Shown in pieces: positions 40,901 through 53,100 of a stretch of DNA of 64,000 nucleotides (positions are counted from its first letter, which is position 1; each line of letters opens with the position of its first letter). The stretch is from Phoronis australis (lineage: Eukaryota; Phoronida; Phoronidae). The translations under genes and the position numbers were made by a program. The stretch lies in the NCBI GenBank assembly GCA_002633005.1, contig NMRA01000016.1, positions 462,300-526,299 on the forward strand, written 5' to 3'. Under the pieces are notes generated by a model. The model saw nothing but the letters and a program-made list of their open reading frames with translations. It had not been told where the DNA came from and did no database searches.

Positions 40901-43900
40901 CGTTATCGGTATCGTACCGATTTCAAATACTGGTACCAGACCCTAGTAAAGGGATTTGTTTTTAAATAGTTACGCGCGCAAAATGTCTAATAGCTGTCAG
41001 TATAGTGGTTAACGAAATTGTAAAGGAATTTGGAGAAGGAATGGGAAATGTCGTTTTCTTAATGCGGATTTAAGGTATAAAGGCACTGCACCTTGAGAAC
41101 CGTAGCTATAGAGAGAATTGGTACTTCCATACTTGGAATGTTCCAAAAAATTTTAAAGTGTTACGCGGTTGTATTATTTAAGTTTTACCTTCTGTTCTGA
41201 TTGTCGGTTGGCTACTTTATGGTTGGAAATATTAACTGTGTGAACAAAGACATTTACATTTGTGAATAGCACCTTTGCTCTCCATGAGGCTGCGTTTTAT
41301 ACTTATTTTTATTCTTAATATAGCATTTCTTGTCTCGACAGCGTAGATTTACATTGATATAAATTTCTTTGTTGAAAGCCATTCTGCGTTTGAACTGAAT
41401 TCAAACGAACACACTTACGAACTTTTACACAAAGTTTCTGTCAAATTCGGTTCTACTTTCTAGTGTCACATTCACCTTTTCAGTAACCTGGAGTTCATGA
41501 AGGACTGGCCCCTGGACCAATTACTAGAACACCCGGAGATGTGTCTAATTCATTTCTACAAGTTAGTAGACTACATATTTTAGTCATTTGTTTTGTCTTC
41601 AAATGATGAATTCTTAAAGTGTTACTTGCAAAGTATTCAATATTTGCGAGTCCAGTGAATGGAATCTATTAAAACAATGCTAATAAATGGAAAAATATGA
41701 AAACCCCAAAGATCAGTCGATCGGATTTTTAAAACTATTCTCTCAGCCGATTCGCTGAAAATAGGAGACAGCAGAATTGTGCATCATCAGCCGATACAAA
41801 CACCAAGCAGACGATGTGAGTGAACTTTTTGTACGAGTATACATGAAATAACTCCGTTAGTAGATCCTGAGGAGTACGAAGTCGAAGTCAGACGGTATCG
41901 GACCGCGTTGTGAGTCTATTTCTTCCCTGACACGCTATTAAACAACCACTTCTAGAGATAATTGTTGTCTTCTTGTGACGTAATAGGAGATCACGAGAAA
42001 AATTTCCTGTTCATTTTACCGTAGGTTGACACATAAATTAACAATTAATTGATGATTATGATTCAGTTTTGGTTTTAACTAAATAGTAAACAACATTCTG
42101 ACTTAAAGGCGACGTGTTATTGCAGGAAAAATGTCGTTATTGCTCAAGACAGCACCAAGTCAGATTGGATCTACATTATCAAGTCTGTAAGTAGTACAAG
42201 TACCGACACATTCACTCGAATTCTGTACCTCAAAGGTGATTAGGTAATAACGGGTATAATTAACTCCCCACTTTCGCCCGTTCCTAACAATGTTGTTTGA
42301 TAGATTTGCAAAGCGCAAGGACGTATCAAAATCTACTTCTCAATGTATCACGATAGCCCTACGTTGCAGTTCTTAGGGGTTTATTAACTGAAAGGTGGGC
42401 GTATTAAATTGATATCATGTACTCGAGACAGGACGTTAATGAGGTACTTGTCGACGAGATCAAAGTCGTAAGTCTGGTCGTAGCTAAGACGGTCGTAGGC
42501 GCGTTTTTCAATGGTGACTCGCAGCATTTAAAGAGCGAAACGTTGTAACGGACATCAGCCTGTCAATAGCTTACATTCAAGCTGAGTAAACACTTTTCAT
42601 AAACTATGTTAATGTCTTTAGAAGTTCGATACGACTGTAGCTAAGTCCTGTCGCACGACCTTTGATAAAACGGGTTCTTTAGCTTCAACAAATGACTATT
42701 TTGACACTGTTAATGTGACTCATATTCCCTAAAACATGCATGATAGCTAATGATTATTTTGTGTCGACAGGGGACATGTCAAGTTATGAAGCAGCTGAGA
42801 AGTGTCAAGCCCAACATTAAAAAGATGACGCGTACGATGAAAGATGAAACACTTCGCCTACCGAAACTGGGGACTGGTGAACAAAGTTAGTCATCAAGCT
42901 AGTAAATACCTTGTTGAACATGTCAGTGTATGGGTTACCAATCCATAAGTCACGTGACGGAAGAAAACAGGATAAACTTTCAACCGAAAGTCAATTCTTT
43001 TCTAGTATTTATTAAACAGAGTAAAACAGACCAGCGAATGTGTTGGTGAAACTATTAGAATATTACCAACTCCTCTGGTATCACATTATTTTGTATGTTT
43101 GACGATTTATTAAAAGTCGACGAAGCCGCTTCGTTTACTTTAATCTTGATTTATTTGATAAATTGTCAGTTTTGTCCAATGCGGCACGTAAGCTTGTATC
43201 GGGTCTGTAACCTCCATGTGTTTCCCTCATTATTTGAGTAACCTCAACAGGCACAAATATCTACAATGCACTTGCGTGCTTTATTACCTGCATAGTACAT
43301 ATTTTAAATCGATTAGTAGTCCACTCGTTCCGTCCAAAAGAAAACTTGATTTACAATGCCTACCTTTGTAAAATTCGTCTCAACTAGTTGGTCCTTAATC
43401 ATATGCGAAGGAATTTCGAAATTTGCTAGTACGTGGCTTGTCATTGTTCCTTGATACTGTGTTCGCTGCAAAAATAGACACGCCACGACAAGTCAACATG
43501 TGGAACCTGGTTTCAAGCAATAACTCGTGTACTTATCACTTATTTCCAAGCCTTGAAATTAGTCCAAATTTTAGTTACCAACAATTTAAGACCTATTTAA
43601 CGACGGTGACTGGTCTAAATCATCAGTTGGTGTTTGTGAAGGAAGACCTTTTTTGAATTCTTCCAGGTCCGAGAATCGATACGCGAAAAACACGACCTTT
43701 ACGACCTATGATCATGACGCCTGGTATCCCGAAGCGATCTAAAACACAATTATCCGAACAGTTCGGAGTCAAGGTGCGTATCGTGCAGAGTATCTCTTCT
43801 TCAAATATCAATTTCATCAAATGTTGTGTCGACAAAATTGAATATAACTATTTACCTCTTCTCACCCGCTCCATATTTCATCCCCACCATCTTCGTGACA

Positions 43901-46900
43901 CTTTCCCGTTACTTCGACGTCTGGTAGCCACGTGTTAGGACAGTCCTGATTTGACGAATGTCCTGGCAATACATAAACCATAGAAATATCAACTTTTAAA
44001 ATTGCATTTCCTTCTGTAGTACTGTCAGAAAAAAACATACAAACAAACTAGGTGGTTTACTCCTGCAAATTCTGTAGGCAAATTTTCTATTGCAATTTTA
44101 TGCCTTTATGTCCGTTGCCAAAAAGAACACTTCAGATTCTCAATTCGAACTGAATGTTCAAACTTATGACACACGTATAATGGCAGGAAATTGTTTAGTC
44201 ATTTTACGGAGTCGTAAGTGACAAGGAAATGCAACTTTGAGTGATTTTAATAATAATGATTCTAGATTCTTCTAATAGCACAAAGCTGCCTTGACAATTC
44301 AACTCGCCTTTCACGTCTTCCAGTTGTAACTTCGTCGTCAAACCTTGCCTCTGAATACGTTTGTTACTTTGTTGTCACAATGTGGTTAGCACGACTTGTC
44401 TACGTACGTCGTCTACGTACATCGTGTACCGAAGTACTGGATATCGTAGACAGATGCCTGTTATCTGTTCTTTTCTTATGTTTAGAGTTGAAAAGTGAAA
44501 AGACGTAATACTTGGGGTCGGATTTAACAAAAACACTACCCTTTCCGCATCATTCTAGATAAAACTTCATGACGAATTTGAAACCAACCAATTTCGACAA
44601 ATCTCCCCAAATCATGGAAACAAAATTTAAATGAAACTCACAGTAAAAACGCACATATGAAATGTTCTCTATTTTAGTTAGGTTTTGACAGATAAAATTT
44701 ATGTTGTGAAAACGAAGGAACGGTACTATTAAACTTTTGCTGATGCTCTCATAAAAACAACGGATGGAAAAAGCATGCACCAGTTGTTTTGCGTCTTTTC
44801 ACTTCACCTTTTGCTCCTGTGTTTCCGTTAAAACTTGGTGACGGCTTTTGAAGTTCTTTATTGCTTGCGAGTTCCGGAGATTGTCAATAGAATGCCTTCT
44901 GACAAACGAAACTTTACTACTGTCTACCACTGTAAGTCAATTGTTGTCAGGTATCAAACTTTGTGAACATTCTCTTGCGTTTCATAAAATAACGTTTAAG
45001 GGTTCCTTATCCTAATATAAAAGTGCACATTTTCTGAATTCTCCCCCAAAACGAACCCGAATCCGTGTGTTGAAATGTTAAAAAGTTATTCGGGGGCCAT
45101 GCGACCCTTTGTTGCTTGTGAAAATGAATTCATGTTTCAACCATAGTGTACCTTTTTGCTGTCTTTACGTAGCGCACAAAGCAAGTCTCCTTCTTTCAAT
45201 AAAAGTTAATGATAAAATTATCACGCAAAATGCATAACGGCGCAATGTTTTTGACGGCAGAAATCTGAATTAATATCGGTCACTACTAAGTATAGTTTAA
45301 GGTACGGATTTATGATGAAAAATTTACAAATTAAAGTATTTACCTTTGTGAACTGCAAATCATAACTAAAAGCCGTTCCATGAAAAGTGAGTGATGTTCA
45401 CAAACGTCAACAGTTTCAAAATTCTCGACATCTCCGGTATTCACGTCGAACCCTTGCATGCTTCTCCCCTCCTCTGTCTCCAGCTTTTTTTCTGAATCCA
45501 CTTTAGGGGAGCGTAATAGATCGTCTTACGAACCTGCACCACGATGCAATCTTAGATAGTCTTGCCATCCTCCATACGGAGAAAGGTTTGAAGACTTCAG
45601 CCGATGAAGCTCCGACTAATTTCTGCGAGAGACGCTTTCAGCTTCAGGCATTCCCAGAGCCGGCGTCTAAGCAAGTAGCTCCGGGATTTTCAAAAAGTGG
45701 CTTTGAAAAGTTCCCTACTATAGGAACACAATTTTCAAACCACATGGTAAGTCGGTGTGATGTCTGTTCCCTTCTCACGCTCTCCTCATCAACTAGCCTG
45801 AACTAACAAGCTTAATTTTAGTTCTGGTGATCAAATTTCTACTAATTGTCCATGGTCTTACATGAAGTCTACATGCGTTGATCTAACGACAAGAGACATC
45901 AAAATCTTAAATACACATCACCGTCAATAGTTTCAAAGGGGCAAAATTGCATTTATTGTATAAACCGTGTTTTTATTTTCAGTTTTTCCTGAGGTTGGCC
46001 TACACCAAAACATGATGCATGTTCCACGATTTAATGTCTTGAGAAATAAATTCTTACAAAAAACCACGGTACATTTGTTTGGTCATTTCTTTTTTGAACA
46101 ACAATGTTCATTGTTATCTGGGAAGAGGACATCCCATGTTAAGTGGTAATGGCGAAATTAATTGTAATTGTAGAATCGTGTGCGCCCCGTATAAATTCTT
46201 ACTTCCTACTGACATAAAAAGACACCGTAACTTCATCAAAAATTATCATATACACTGTGTAATGCTGGTGGTCCGGGAATTTTACTATGTTGCTTACAAG
46301 ATATAATTTCTGAGTTAAACACCCTTTCTAGTTCCTGACGCCCGGACACCCTCAAGTCTCCATGGAACTGGACGCGCCCAAAAAGAGCCAGCCCAAACTG
46401 GCGGTGAAATTTCTTAACTCTGCAGCTGACAACGGGGCCCAGGACGAAAAGCCCAAATTCGCAAAACTGCTGGCGAACAAATGGTTGGCGAAAAGTAAGG
46501 GCTTGCCGATACCTGACGAAGAGGATATCAAGAAAAAGGAAGAGTTGCGCCGCGGGGAATCGGTTTTTGTTCAAGTGGAGCTACTCAAGCCACGGGACGT
46601 CTTCGTGAGTATAACCTTACCGCACACATGTGCGCGCATTTGCATCTACTGTGTATGCACCTGCATGTACGCGAAATTTTGCCTGTGTCTTTATGTGAAA
46701 CGCCCCGGGAGATCACCACTCATATTGACAAGGTGCCCGTGTACCAAAAATTGCTGAGAGACCCTCTATTGTGGGTGCCCCTTCTGCGCGGTAGATTTTT
46801 CTGTAGAAAGACGGCCGATGAACAGTTTGCGGGCTAAGGCCAATGCAGTGGCCTTTTGCGGAGGCTAAATGGAAATTTAGTGGCTTAGTGGAGCCCGCGC

Positions 46901-47637
46901 GGGTCCCGTAAAATTTTCTGAAAAAGTACCGCCTATCCGCAAATTTTGGTACACGCCTGCGGGCACCTTGTCAATATGAGTGACCTTCCGGTTGAAACAC
47001 GTGGGTAAAACCGGGTTGCATTTCGTAGACGCAGGACAGTTGCGGAACACTGGAGGTACAAACCTTCGATTATGTAAAGTAGACAAAATTCTTTAATTCA
47101 ACATTTCGACTCGACGACCAGTCATGTCATAGTCAGTGCCGGCTAATTTGCTAGAGTAGGCTAGTAAAATCCTGGGGTGCGTTCCGTAGACGTGAGGTAC
47201 TCGCGTAAAAGCAAGAACACGCAAAATTATGCGAGTGAAAGGTGAGTGCTCCGCGAGTCTTGGGAGATTACCAGCGTATCATAGCAAAATGGCAGCCAAA
47301 TGATTGGTCATTGAGGCTTAGGTATTAATCGATTGCTTATGAATTCCAACTCTTACAGGGCCTGACAGCCATGAAGTTCGACGACTACCTGGATATCCAG
47401 ACGACTAAAGTAAGCCTGGTGAGCCGTGGCGCAGAGTGTATCATGCTCAGTAAAAAGTTCTTTATCCACCACGCCACAGACCGGGTGAAGGAAAACATTA
47501 AGAACTTAGTGCGCAAATACCCGTCCGAGAAAAAGTTGCAGCAAAACCTCCAGCTCACCGAGGACTGGGCCTACTATAAAAATAAGATGTTGAACGATAT
47601 CACGGACAGGATGAGAACCCGGTCTGGGCTCACGTAG
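28353..47637 (+). CDS. CNBD2: Cyclic nucleotide-binding domain-containing protein 2-like
   Basis: Shared exons: 36089-36162, 36751-36889, 37325-37488, 37694-37856, 39810-39961, 41484-41561, 42126-42186, 42771-42885, 43667-43773, 45507-45746, 46332-46604, 47359-47637 (TAG); all phases join. They follow one of three candidate first coding exons (28353-28988, 30836-31582, 32911-33333). With the last, the protein is 755 residues. A first CNB domain (about residues 260-372) has RVIIRQGHTAENFYFILSG and a phosphate-binding cassette split by an intron, FG then ELALLHHAKRAATV, keeping the cAMP-contacting Glu and Arg. A second, degenerate CNB fold begins near NLEFMKDWP and is interrupted by about 220 low-complexity residues before VFVQVELLKPRDVF. 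Mammalian CNBD2 (CRIS) binds cAMP and is needed for sperm flagellar function. The family call is firm; the sperm role here is inference. Confidence 0.88.
30836..31582 (+). CDS. Candidate alternative first exon B of CNBD2-like
   Basis: ATGAGCCAATTG opens 249 codons ending at a strong donor (gtaagt) in phase 0. The N-terminal third has an acidic run (NYEEDGDFEDYEEELDF) followed by a lysine-rich run (NKRAKKKNFLKKRTK). The rest is Ser, Gly and Pro rich with a second acidic patch. The composition is clearly protein-like, although no domain is recognised. The AG just before the ATG could also make it an internal exon. Confidence 0.6.
31785..31870 (-). repeat. tRNA-like sequence (pseudo-tRNA or SINE head), minus strand
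   Basis: The minus strand reads AATAGCTCAGCGGCAGATCG, then GGACTGCTATTGC and GTGTTCGATTCC: A-box, anticodon-loop and B-box words. Acceptor and T-stems do not pair, so it is not a functional tRNA gene. Confidence 0.45.
32911..33333 (+). CDS. Candidate alternative first exon C of CNBD2-like
   Basis: ATGTCGTTTCAAG opens 141 codons ending at donor gtacgt in phase 0. It encodes MSFQVIPPSPSLNDQ, acidic ESRLSGYLTEEDDYEEQ, a helical stretch around DLSKSFSRYRLAEALAS, and a basic NRTKRKKRLLSRSNS. It is the nearest of the three to the shared exons (2.8 kb). The frame stays open upstream to 32866, and the AG at 32865-32866 would not give a phase compatible with exons A or B, so use as a first exon fits best. 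Confidence 0.65.
35501..35658. mobile_element. Miniature inverted-repeat element, GTTCAGTAACGCTAGG family (copy 3)
   Basis: CCCGCCTCCCGTTCAGTAAC to CTACTGAACGCACGCCCGG, with GGTCCTAGCG repeated twice near the right end. The best preserved copy. It lies in the CNBD2-like intron upstream of the shared exons. Confidence 0.75.
35765..35966. mobile_element. AT-rich inverted-repeat element
   Basis: Left arm near CGATGACCCAAAGATGGC and right arm near ACGTCATCTTTGGGCCTACG are inverted. Inside, AAAAAAATCACTTTTCTCCGC pairs with GCGGAGAAAAGTGATTTTTTT-type sequence (shorter core ATCACTTTTCTC). No coding capacity. Confidence 0.6.
37694..39961 (+). CDS. CNBD2-like exons encoding CNB domain 1 core
   Basis: Exons 37694-37856 and 39810-39961 encode the beta-roll and phosphate-binding cassette of the first CNB domain. 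The 2 kb intron falls exactly between FG and E of the cassette. The Glu of ELALL and Arg of AKRAATV, which hold the cyclic phosphate in PKA and related CNB domains, are present, so nucleotide binding is plausible. The intron (37857-39809) has no other gene that I can see. Confidence 0.85.
39998..40207 (-). mobile_element. GCGTTCCGTAG family element, reverse orientation
   Basis: Ends ATCTACGGAAC, the reverse complement of the family's left end, with CGACCAATCACTTC and AATCTTCGCCTATGGAACG inside. In a CNBD2-like intron, immediately after exon 39810-39961. Confidence 0.55.
40551..40946. mobile_element. Non-autonomous element with TAGGGT/ACCCTA-type ends
   Basis: Starts TAGGGTTGAGCATCAG and ends TGGTACCAGACCCTAG. 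Its interior repeats CGGTAT/ATACCG-like words (TATCGGTATCGTACCGAT). It resembles small DNA transposon derivatives. In a CNBD2-like intron. Confidence 0.45.
42771..46604 (+). CDS. CNBD2-like exons encoding insertion within second CNB fold
   Basis: Four exons (42771-42885, 43667-43773, 45507-45746, 46332-46604) encode a Lys, Pro and Ser-rich stretch between strand WIYIIKSG and strand VFVQVELLKPRDVF. They resemble a disordered loop spliced into the beta-roll. The cassette that should follow reads FGLTAMKFDDYLDIQTT, without the Glu and Arg, so this second fold probably does not bind nucleotide. Confidence 0.7.
47177..47322 (+). mobile_element. GCGTTCCGTAG family element, left half only
   Basis: GGTGCGTTCCGTAGACG through AATGATTGGTCATTGAGGC. 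Truncated at the right, just before the last CNBD2-like exon. Confidence 0.6.
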
Positions 47638-50130
47638 CAGGAAATGAGAGTCTTTGTTTTCAATAAGCATTAAGGCATGCGCAGACGGAGAGCTACGGAC
47701 CGAGCTGGCAGCCTCATGTGAAAAATTGCTGAGCACTGAGATAGCGCAATTCATGGAGTGGAAATACGACAACAGTTGAATGAACCAGTTGCTGGTTCTC
47801 GCCATGACTTGATCTGTCATCTCCAGCTCTAATGTCTATCGACATTTACGCAGAAGCAAAATCGGAGGCATCCGGGATTGTGCTGTCATTTACTTGCAGG
47901 AGGAATTTGATTTCCTTCAACACGCTTTGTCCTCAGAAGCAGGTGAAAGTATCTCGTCCTTTCCGACACCATGTCGTTTTCCAAATCGACAGTAATCTAG
48001 TGTTCGGTAGACTCAAGACACTCGCGAAGCCCTGGAGGCGAAAAATCTTCGCTTATTGAAGGGAAACAATAATTTTTTCCCACAGTTCAACACCTCCAAT
48101 TCACCGACCAATCATTTCAGACGTCGCCATGTCTAAACCCAATTCACATGTATTGAAATGTTGTTTAGGTGATGTTTAAATGGCGTTTTGAATTAAAATT
48201 TTGAAACACACGGTGTTCGTTGGATAGGGTGCATTGTAAAGTTTAAGCCAACATGTTATAGTGATAAGGTATAGGAACTTGAAAAGCAGACTGATAACAG
48301 GAAAACTTGTTATTGAATTGAAACACATTGTTTAAATTAAATGCAACATCTCCAAAAACATAAAAAGTCCTCCAATAAAAGTATGCACTGAAAGTGCAAG
48401 AGTGAAATGGATGTGAGTTATAAATAATATTATAATTAAATAAAATAAATTATTTTTTGTACAACTGCCTCGCATTCTTATCATACCAAGGACAGAACAA
48501 GAAAAACATCCACTAGAAGAGACACAGTCTACTTGTGAGGTGCTACAGTAGGAGACAAAAGTAATCAGACAAAAGTAATCAGACAAAATATCATTTCCCT
48601 GTCCTGACAGCTAATTATGTTAACAAGAAAAATGACTGTTTATAACCATCCTCAGGGCAAACTTCAAATTACAGAGTGGCTTAGCCACCATACTAAATTT
48701 CCTGATAATTCCCCTTCATTCTTGGCCATCAGGGGAGATAACTCTGACGGTGAATTGAGCTTTCATTCAAACACCATGAATGGGAATGTGGATCCTTTCA
48801 TCTGAACACTTTTGGCCTGTACTGCACTTAAAGATTACTCATTAATGACCAATAAATAACAGTAGTACAACCAGCGAGTAATACCAGTGGGGTCACATAT
48901 TGAATTCAATGTAAATGCTGAGCCATACTTGCATAAATAACGGGACACAAATGTGGTAGATTTTGTGAACATGCGAACCCTTCCATCGAAAATAGTGCAA
49001 ATTTTTCCATGCCATTTTCTGTCGTTATCCATATCAGGCTTAACAGCCAGGATACCGTCACACCAAAACATTATTGACTTAGTGCAAACGTGGCCGCCAA
49101 TTACTTGCTAAGTTTCTTGACGACTTTTTCTGAGGTTATTTCCACAAAACACCCTCCGACTTCAGGTTGACCATGAATCAGGAGTAACAGCGAATCACAT
49201 GTCATGGTATACACAAAACATTAAACACATTATTCTGCTTCACATTCAATAAAAATTCACACGAAACGAATTGTTACACACACCATATTAATATACTTAG
49301 GTAAACCATATTCAAGAAAATATCTCACCAAATAATGCTTTTTTAACATGATCTAATTCTTCAATATAAAACAACGTATTAAAACATTTTCAAGTTGATA
49401 TTTTGAATTTCTGGCCATTAGCTATAAACTGGGGGACAAGTGGATACACACGAGTCCAAAATTCACTTTTGAAAATTGAGTAAATTTTGGTAATAGTCCT
49501 TCATTCAAACACGTGGTGTTGAAAATTTGACAAGACTGAATGCTATCTACGGATGCACAACAAACTCAAGTTTGTGCACAACACAACCCATCAAATCTTC
49601 AAACAAGGAGTTAAAGTAACACAAGTACATACGAAGTTGAAAGTTATGATACTGATTCAAAAGAAAGGAAAGTTACAGTCAAATTATCCTCAGTGATGCA
49701 CTGATTTCATGTCCTTTGCGTTGAACAAACTGCATTTTTTTCGTATGCGTCTGGTTTCAATGTTCGCACGTAAATCATTTACTGGTACTCAGAGATATGT
49801 ACAGTACACGACAAAGGTTACACGACAAAAATCCACTTCGGATCCTCATCACTCCCGCGACTCTGACAAGAATTCCACTAGCACTCAGCTATCCTGATGG
49901 GTAATGCAGGCTGCCCTCAGTCACCATGAGGGGGAACTCACTTCCAACTGTAACTTTATCCTCTGTCAGTAAATAGCAGGTATGTGCACGTGTATTTTAC
50001 CCACAGTTGCACCCCTCCAACACGTTGATCCCCTTCGTTAGTGCGTAACAGGAACCTCTGCGTAAACTGTACCCGTACTAGTTCGATCCGATACAGCAGG
50101 GATGTTACTACACAAGTCACTTGGTAGAGA
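47638..50130. other. Tail-to-tail intergenic region between CNBD2-like and PLK4
   Basis: This holds the 3' ends of two convergent genes. AATAAA on the + strand at 48439-48444 could serve CNBD2-like. I found no clear AATAAA for PLK4 on the minus strand. A partial inverted copy of the GCGTTCCGTAG repeat lies at about 48003-48130. No gene is supported. Confidence 0.5.
48003..48130 (-). mobile_element. GCGTTCCGTAG family element, partial, reverse orientation
   Basis: Contains the reverse complement of the right half (CGAAAAATCTTCGCTTATTGAA, ACCGACCAATCATTTC in shorter matches). Begins GTTCGGTAGAC. Confidence 0.45.
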
Positions 50131-53100
50131 CTACTTGGTGACTGGCAAGCCTTCCTTTGCCAACTTCTCCACAACAACAGGTAGCTTCTCCAGCTTGTTT
50201 CTGACACTGATAGGCAGTCGATCACTGTGGCCGTACCTGGGTAAACATGGTATATTACTGAGACGGGATGACTACAGTCTCTCAAGATTTGTACAAAATT
50301 GATTTCGGCAGAGCGGATTCTTTTTCTGAACTTTTACATTAAGAATTGGGATGCTTGACATTAGATTAAAATGTTGCCTTGAGTAAGATTTTCAACTCAC
50401 AAAATTCAGCACTTTTCGTAAATTAAAACTTTGTTTTGATAATCCATTCTATTTAGCAAGAATTAGAACTTACGCTATTCACACTCAGTGCTAAAAATTA
50501 ACTAACCTCTGGAGCATTACTTTGAAATCAAAAGAAGCCGGTCGCGTCAGAAATAATAAAGTCCAAGAATTCTTTAGAAGTTTAATCTTAATAAAAGCTT
50601 GAGATTATAACAAATGAAGCACGTCAAGAGCCGAACTCATTCCCAAACAAAACTCAAACCAGGAACCATATTCAACACGTGCGCACGCTGTTGATCTTTC
50701 ACCCACCTGTGTACTTTCCCCGATGACTCCACATACTTGACCGTCGTCTTGGCAGAGTGCATACCCAATTCTGACCCGTCGTTAAACTGAACCCACACAG
50801 TACCGTTTGACAGCTGGAAATGAACCACAAACGGTAGTTAGTAAAACGATGTCACGAGAATCGAATATTCACCGATGCAAACTACAAGCAATTTGCTCAA
50901 TGATAACAAAACACACCCCAATGGGAGGTACTGTAAGAACAGCGTGTGCAGCAGTGTTAAGTCGCATGAATCGAGAAAGCGTTCACTTACAACTATGAGT
51001 GTCTCTCTATTCCAGACAAAGCACACAGAATGCTAATAAATTCGTTAAAGACAAGACTAGACTTTTTGTTAGCGAGCTTAATGCTGGTAGGTTCGTAATT
51101 TCGGAACAGTCTCTTTTCTTCTGGTGTGCAGGTAGGAAGTAAAAGACCGAGAGACATAACGGTGTTTAACTTCATACCTGCACACCAGAAGAAAGGAGAC
51201 TGTTCCGAAATTACGAACAAATCAGTATCAAGCTCGCTAACAAAAAGTCTAGTCGTGTTTTTAACGAAGTTTGTGTAAACGAAGGGCTACTACTGAACTA
51301 TAATGCTAATAACAAATAAGATAGAACGAGAGAATCAATGGATATAAAGAAAGCGGACTACCCAAGTTAAGACAAAGATTCTAGTACACTGGTAACAAAG
51401 TAAAGAACTGAGACAATAACAATTACACTCTCTAACACTGAAGGTTGAAATCTGCGGCATCTCAAGTACACCTGAGAATGGGGTCTAACCTTTGTACTTG
51501 AAATTCTGTTCTACTTTTGTACGAACTCAACTTACGTGACTTAGACTGATCTCGAGTACAGTATGGTCCATGCATACGCGTTTCTAGTCCAAGTTTGCAA
51601 TTATAACCCCTATATTAGTGTTGAAAACTCTAGATATTGAGTAAACACAGCCTTGTTCAGTGGCTTGAGCTCCGGACTCCCGTTCGGCAGACCCGGGTTC
51701 AAATCCTGGCTTTACTGGTAGACAAACAAGCATTGCACAAAAAGTGTCTCCTACTCCTCTGAGCTCGGTCTTATTAGTGAGTGAGTGAATGTATGCAAGG
51801 GAATGAATGAGAAAAAATTAAGAATACTCAACTTCCAGTGTGACGTATACAGAAGAGAAAGAAAGGAAGAAAGAAAAAAAGAAAGAAAGAAAAATTTCGA
51901 GTTCAGAATTGAACTTTTAGCTTTAATTCTGGGGTCCCGAAGTGCAAGCTAAGATTAAAAAGTTATCCACATAAGCCATAATGTAGTTGAGCATAGAATA
52001 ATATACACTCATCTTGAGTTTGGACAAAAGCAGTCTTAAGGGTAGAAAACGATAAACAAAATTTTAAGTTCAATTTCGAACAAAAACCTTACACCCTGGT
52101 GTTAGCAATAAGACGTGGCTTGAACTGAAAATTTTACAAAATTTTACAAAATTTTACCTGTGAGGCCCAGCCTATGTTCTGTACAAACACTTTACGTATT
52201 GCCGTTCCATCCCGAGGAGAGGGAGAGCTGACCTGCTTGACTGAACTGGCGAGATGAGGTTGTGACGGTTTCATTTCACTACGGTTTGTATTCAAAGAAA
52301 ACTGTTGTTGACCACTGGAAGGATACGTGTGCACATATTCAGACGTCCTCTGACTTGACGGTGACGTTGATTTGTAATCAGGATTGTACTGACGGAGTCT
52401 GTTACAAGGGTGTGAAAGTCTCTCAGCTACTTGATCCCGTGATGAGTGATCATCGGGCACAACTTCTGTTCTGTGACTGGAGTGTGCTTGTCTATTGGCC
52501 AAGTGGGCGGTTCTGTCAAATCTGTCAACAGATGATTGACTGGTGGGTGTGAAACCAGCTGACCTGTGATGTGAGGTCACTGGAGCAATAGATTGCTGTG
52601 TCGTGGTCGTCGCTGTCTCCAGTGTTCTGTGACGCGAATGAGCTTGATGTTGATTGGTTGAGAAATGGGTCGCTTCAGCCTCTGACATGTGTCGTGATAT
52701 TGTGGACGAATCTTTAGTAACACTTCCGTGGCCATTCTGAAGGAAATAATTTATCATACATAAATAAAACCATGATCATTTGTCCACTCAGCTACATAAT
52801 GAGAAAAGTGTTTGGCATACGATTAATGTCCGAAACAGACAAGTCACTCAATCTAATCTTTAAATGCGTTTAAGATTATGTTAAAAAACTTTTTCTACAG
52901 TCTCAGGAGCAAATTGGAAGAACAGTTCTGACTTGTTTCTTTTAATTGTCAATATCACAGTGCCCGAGTTTGTCAAGACTTAGGTGCACTCAAAATGAAA
53001 GGAAAAGACATCTTTTCTACAAGTACTCATTTTCTACGCAGTACGCGCCTTAAAGTTGCAAATTCTTCACAGTTGTTAGGGCCCACTGCATGCGAACACA

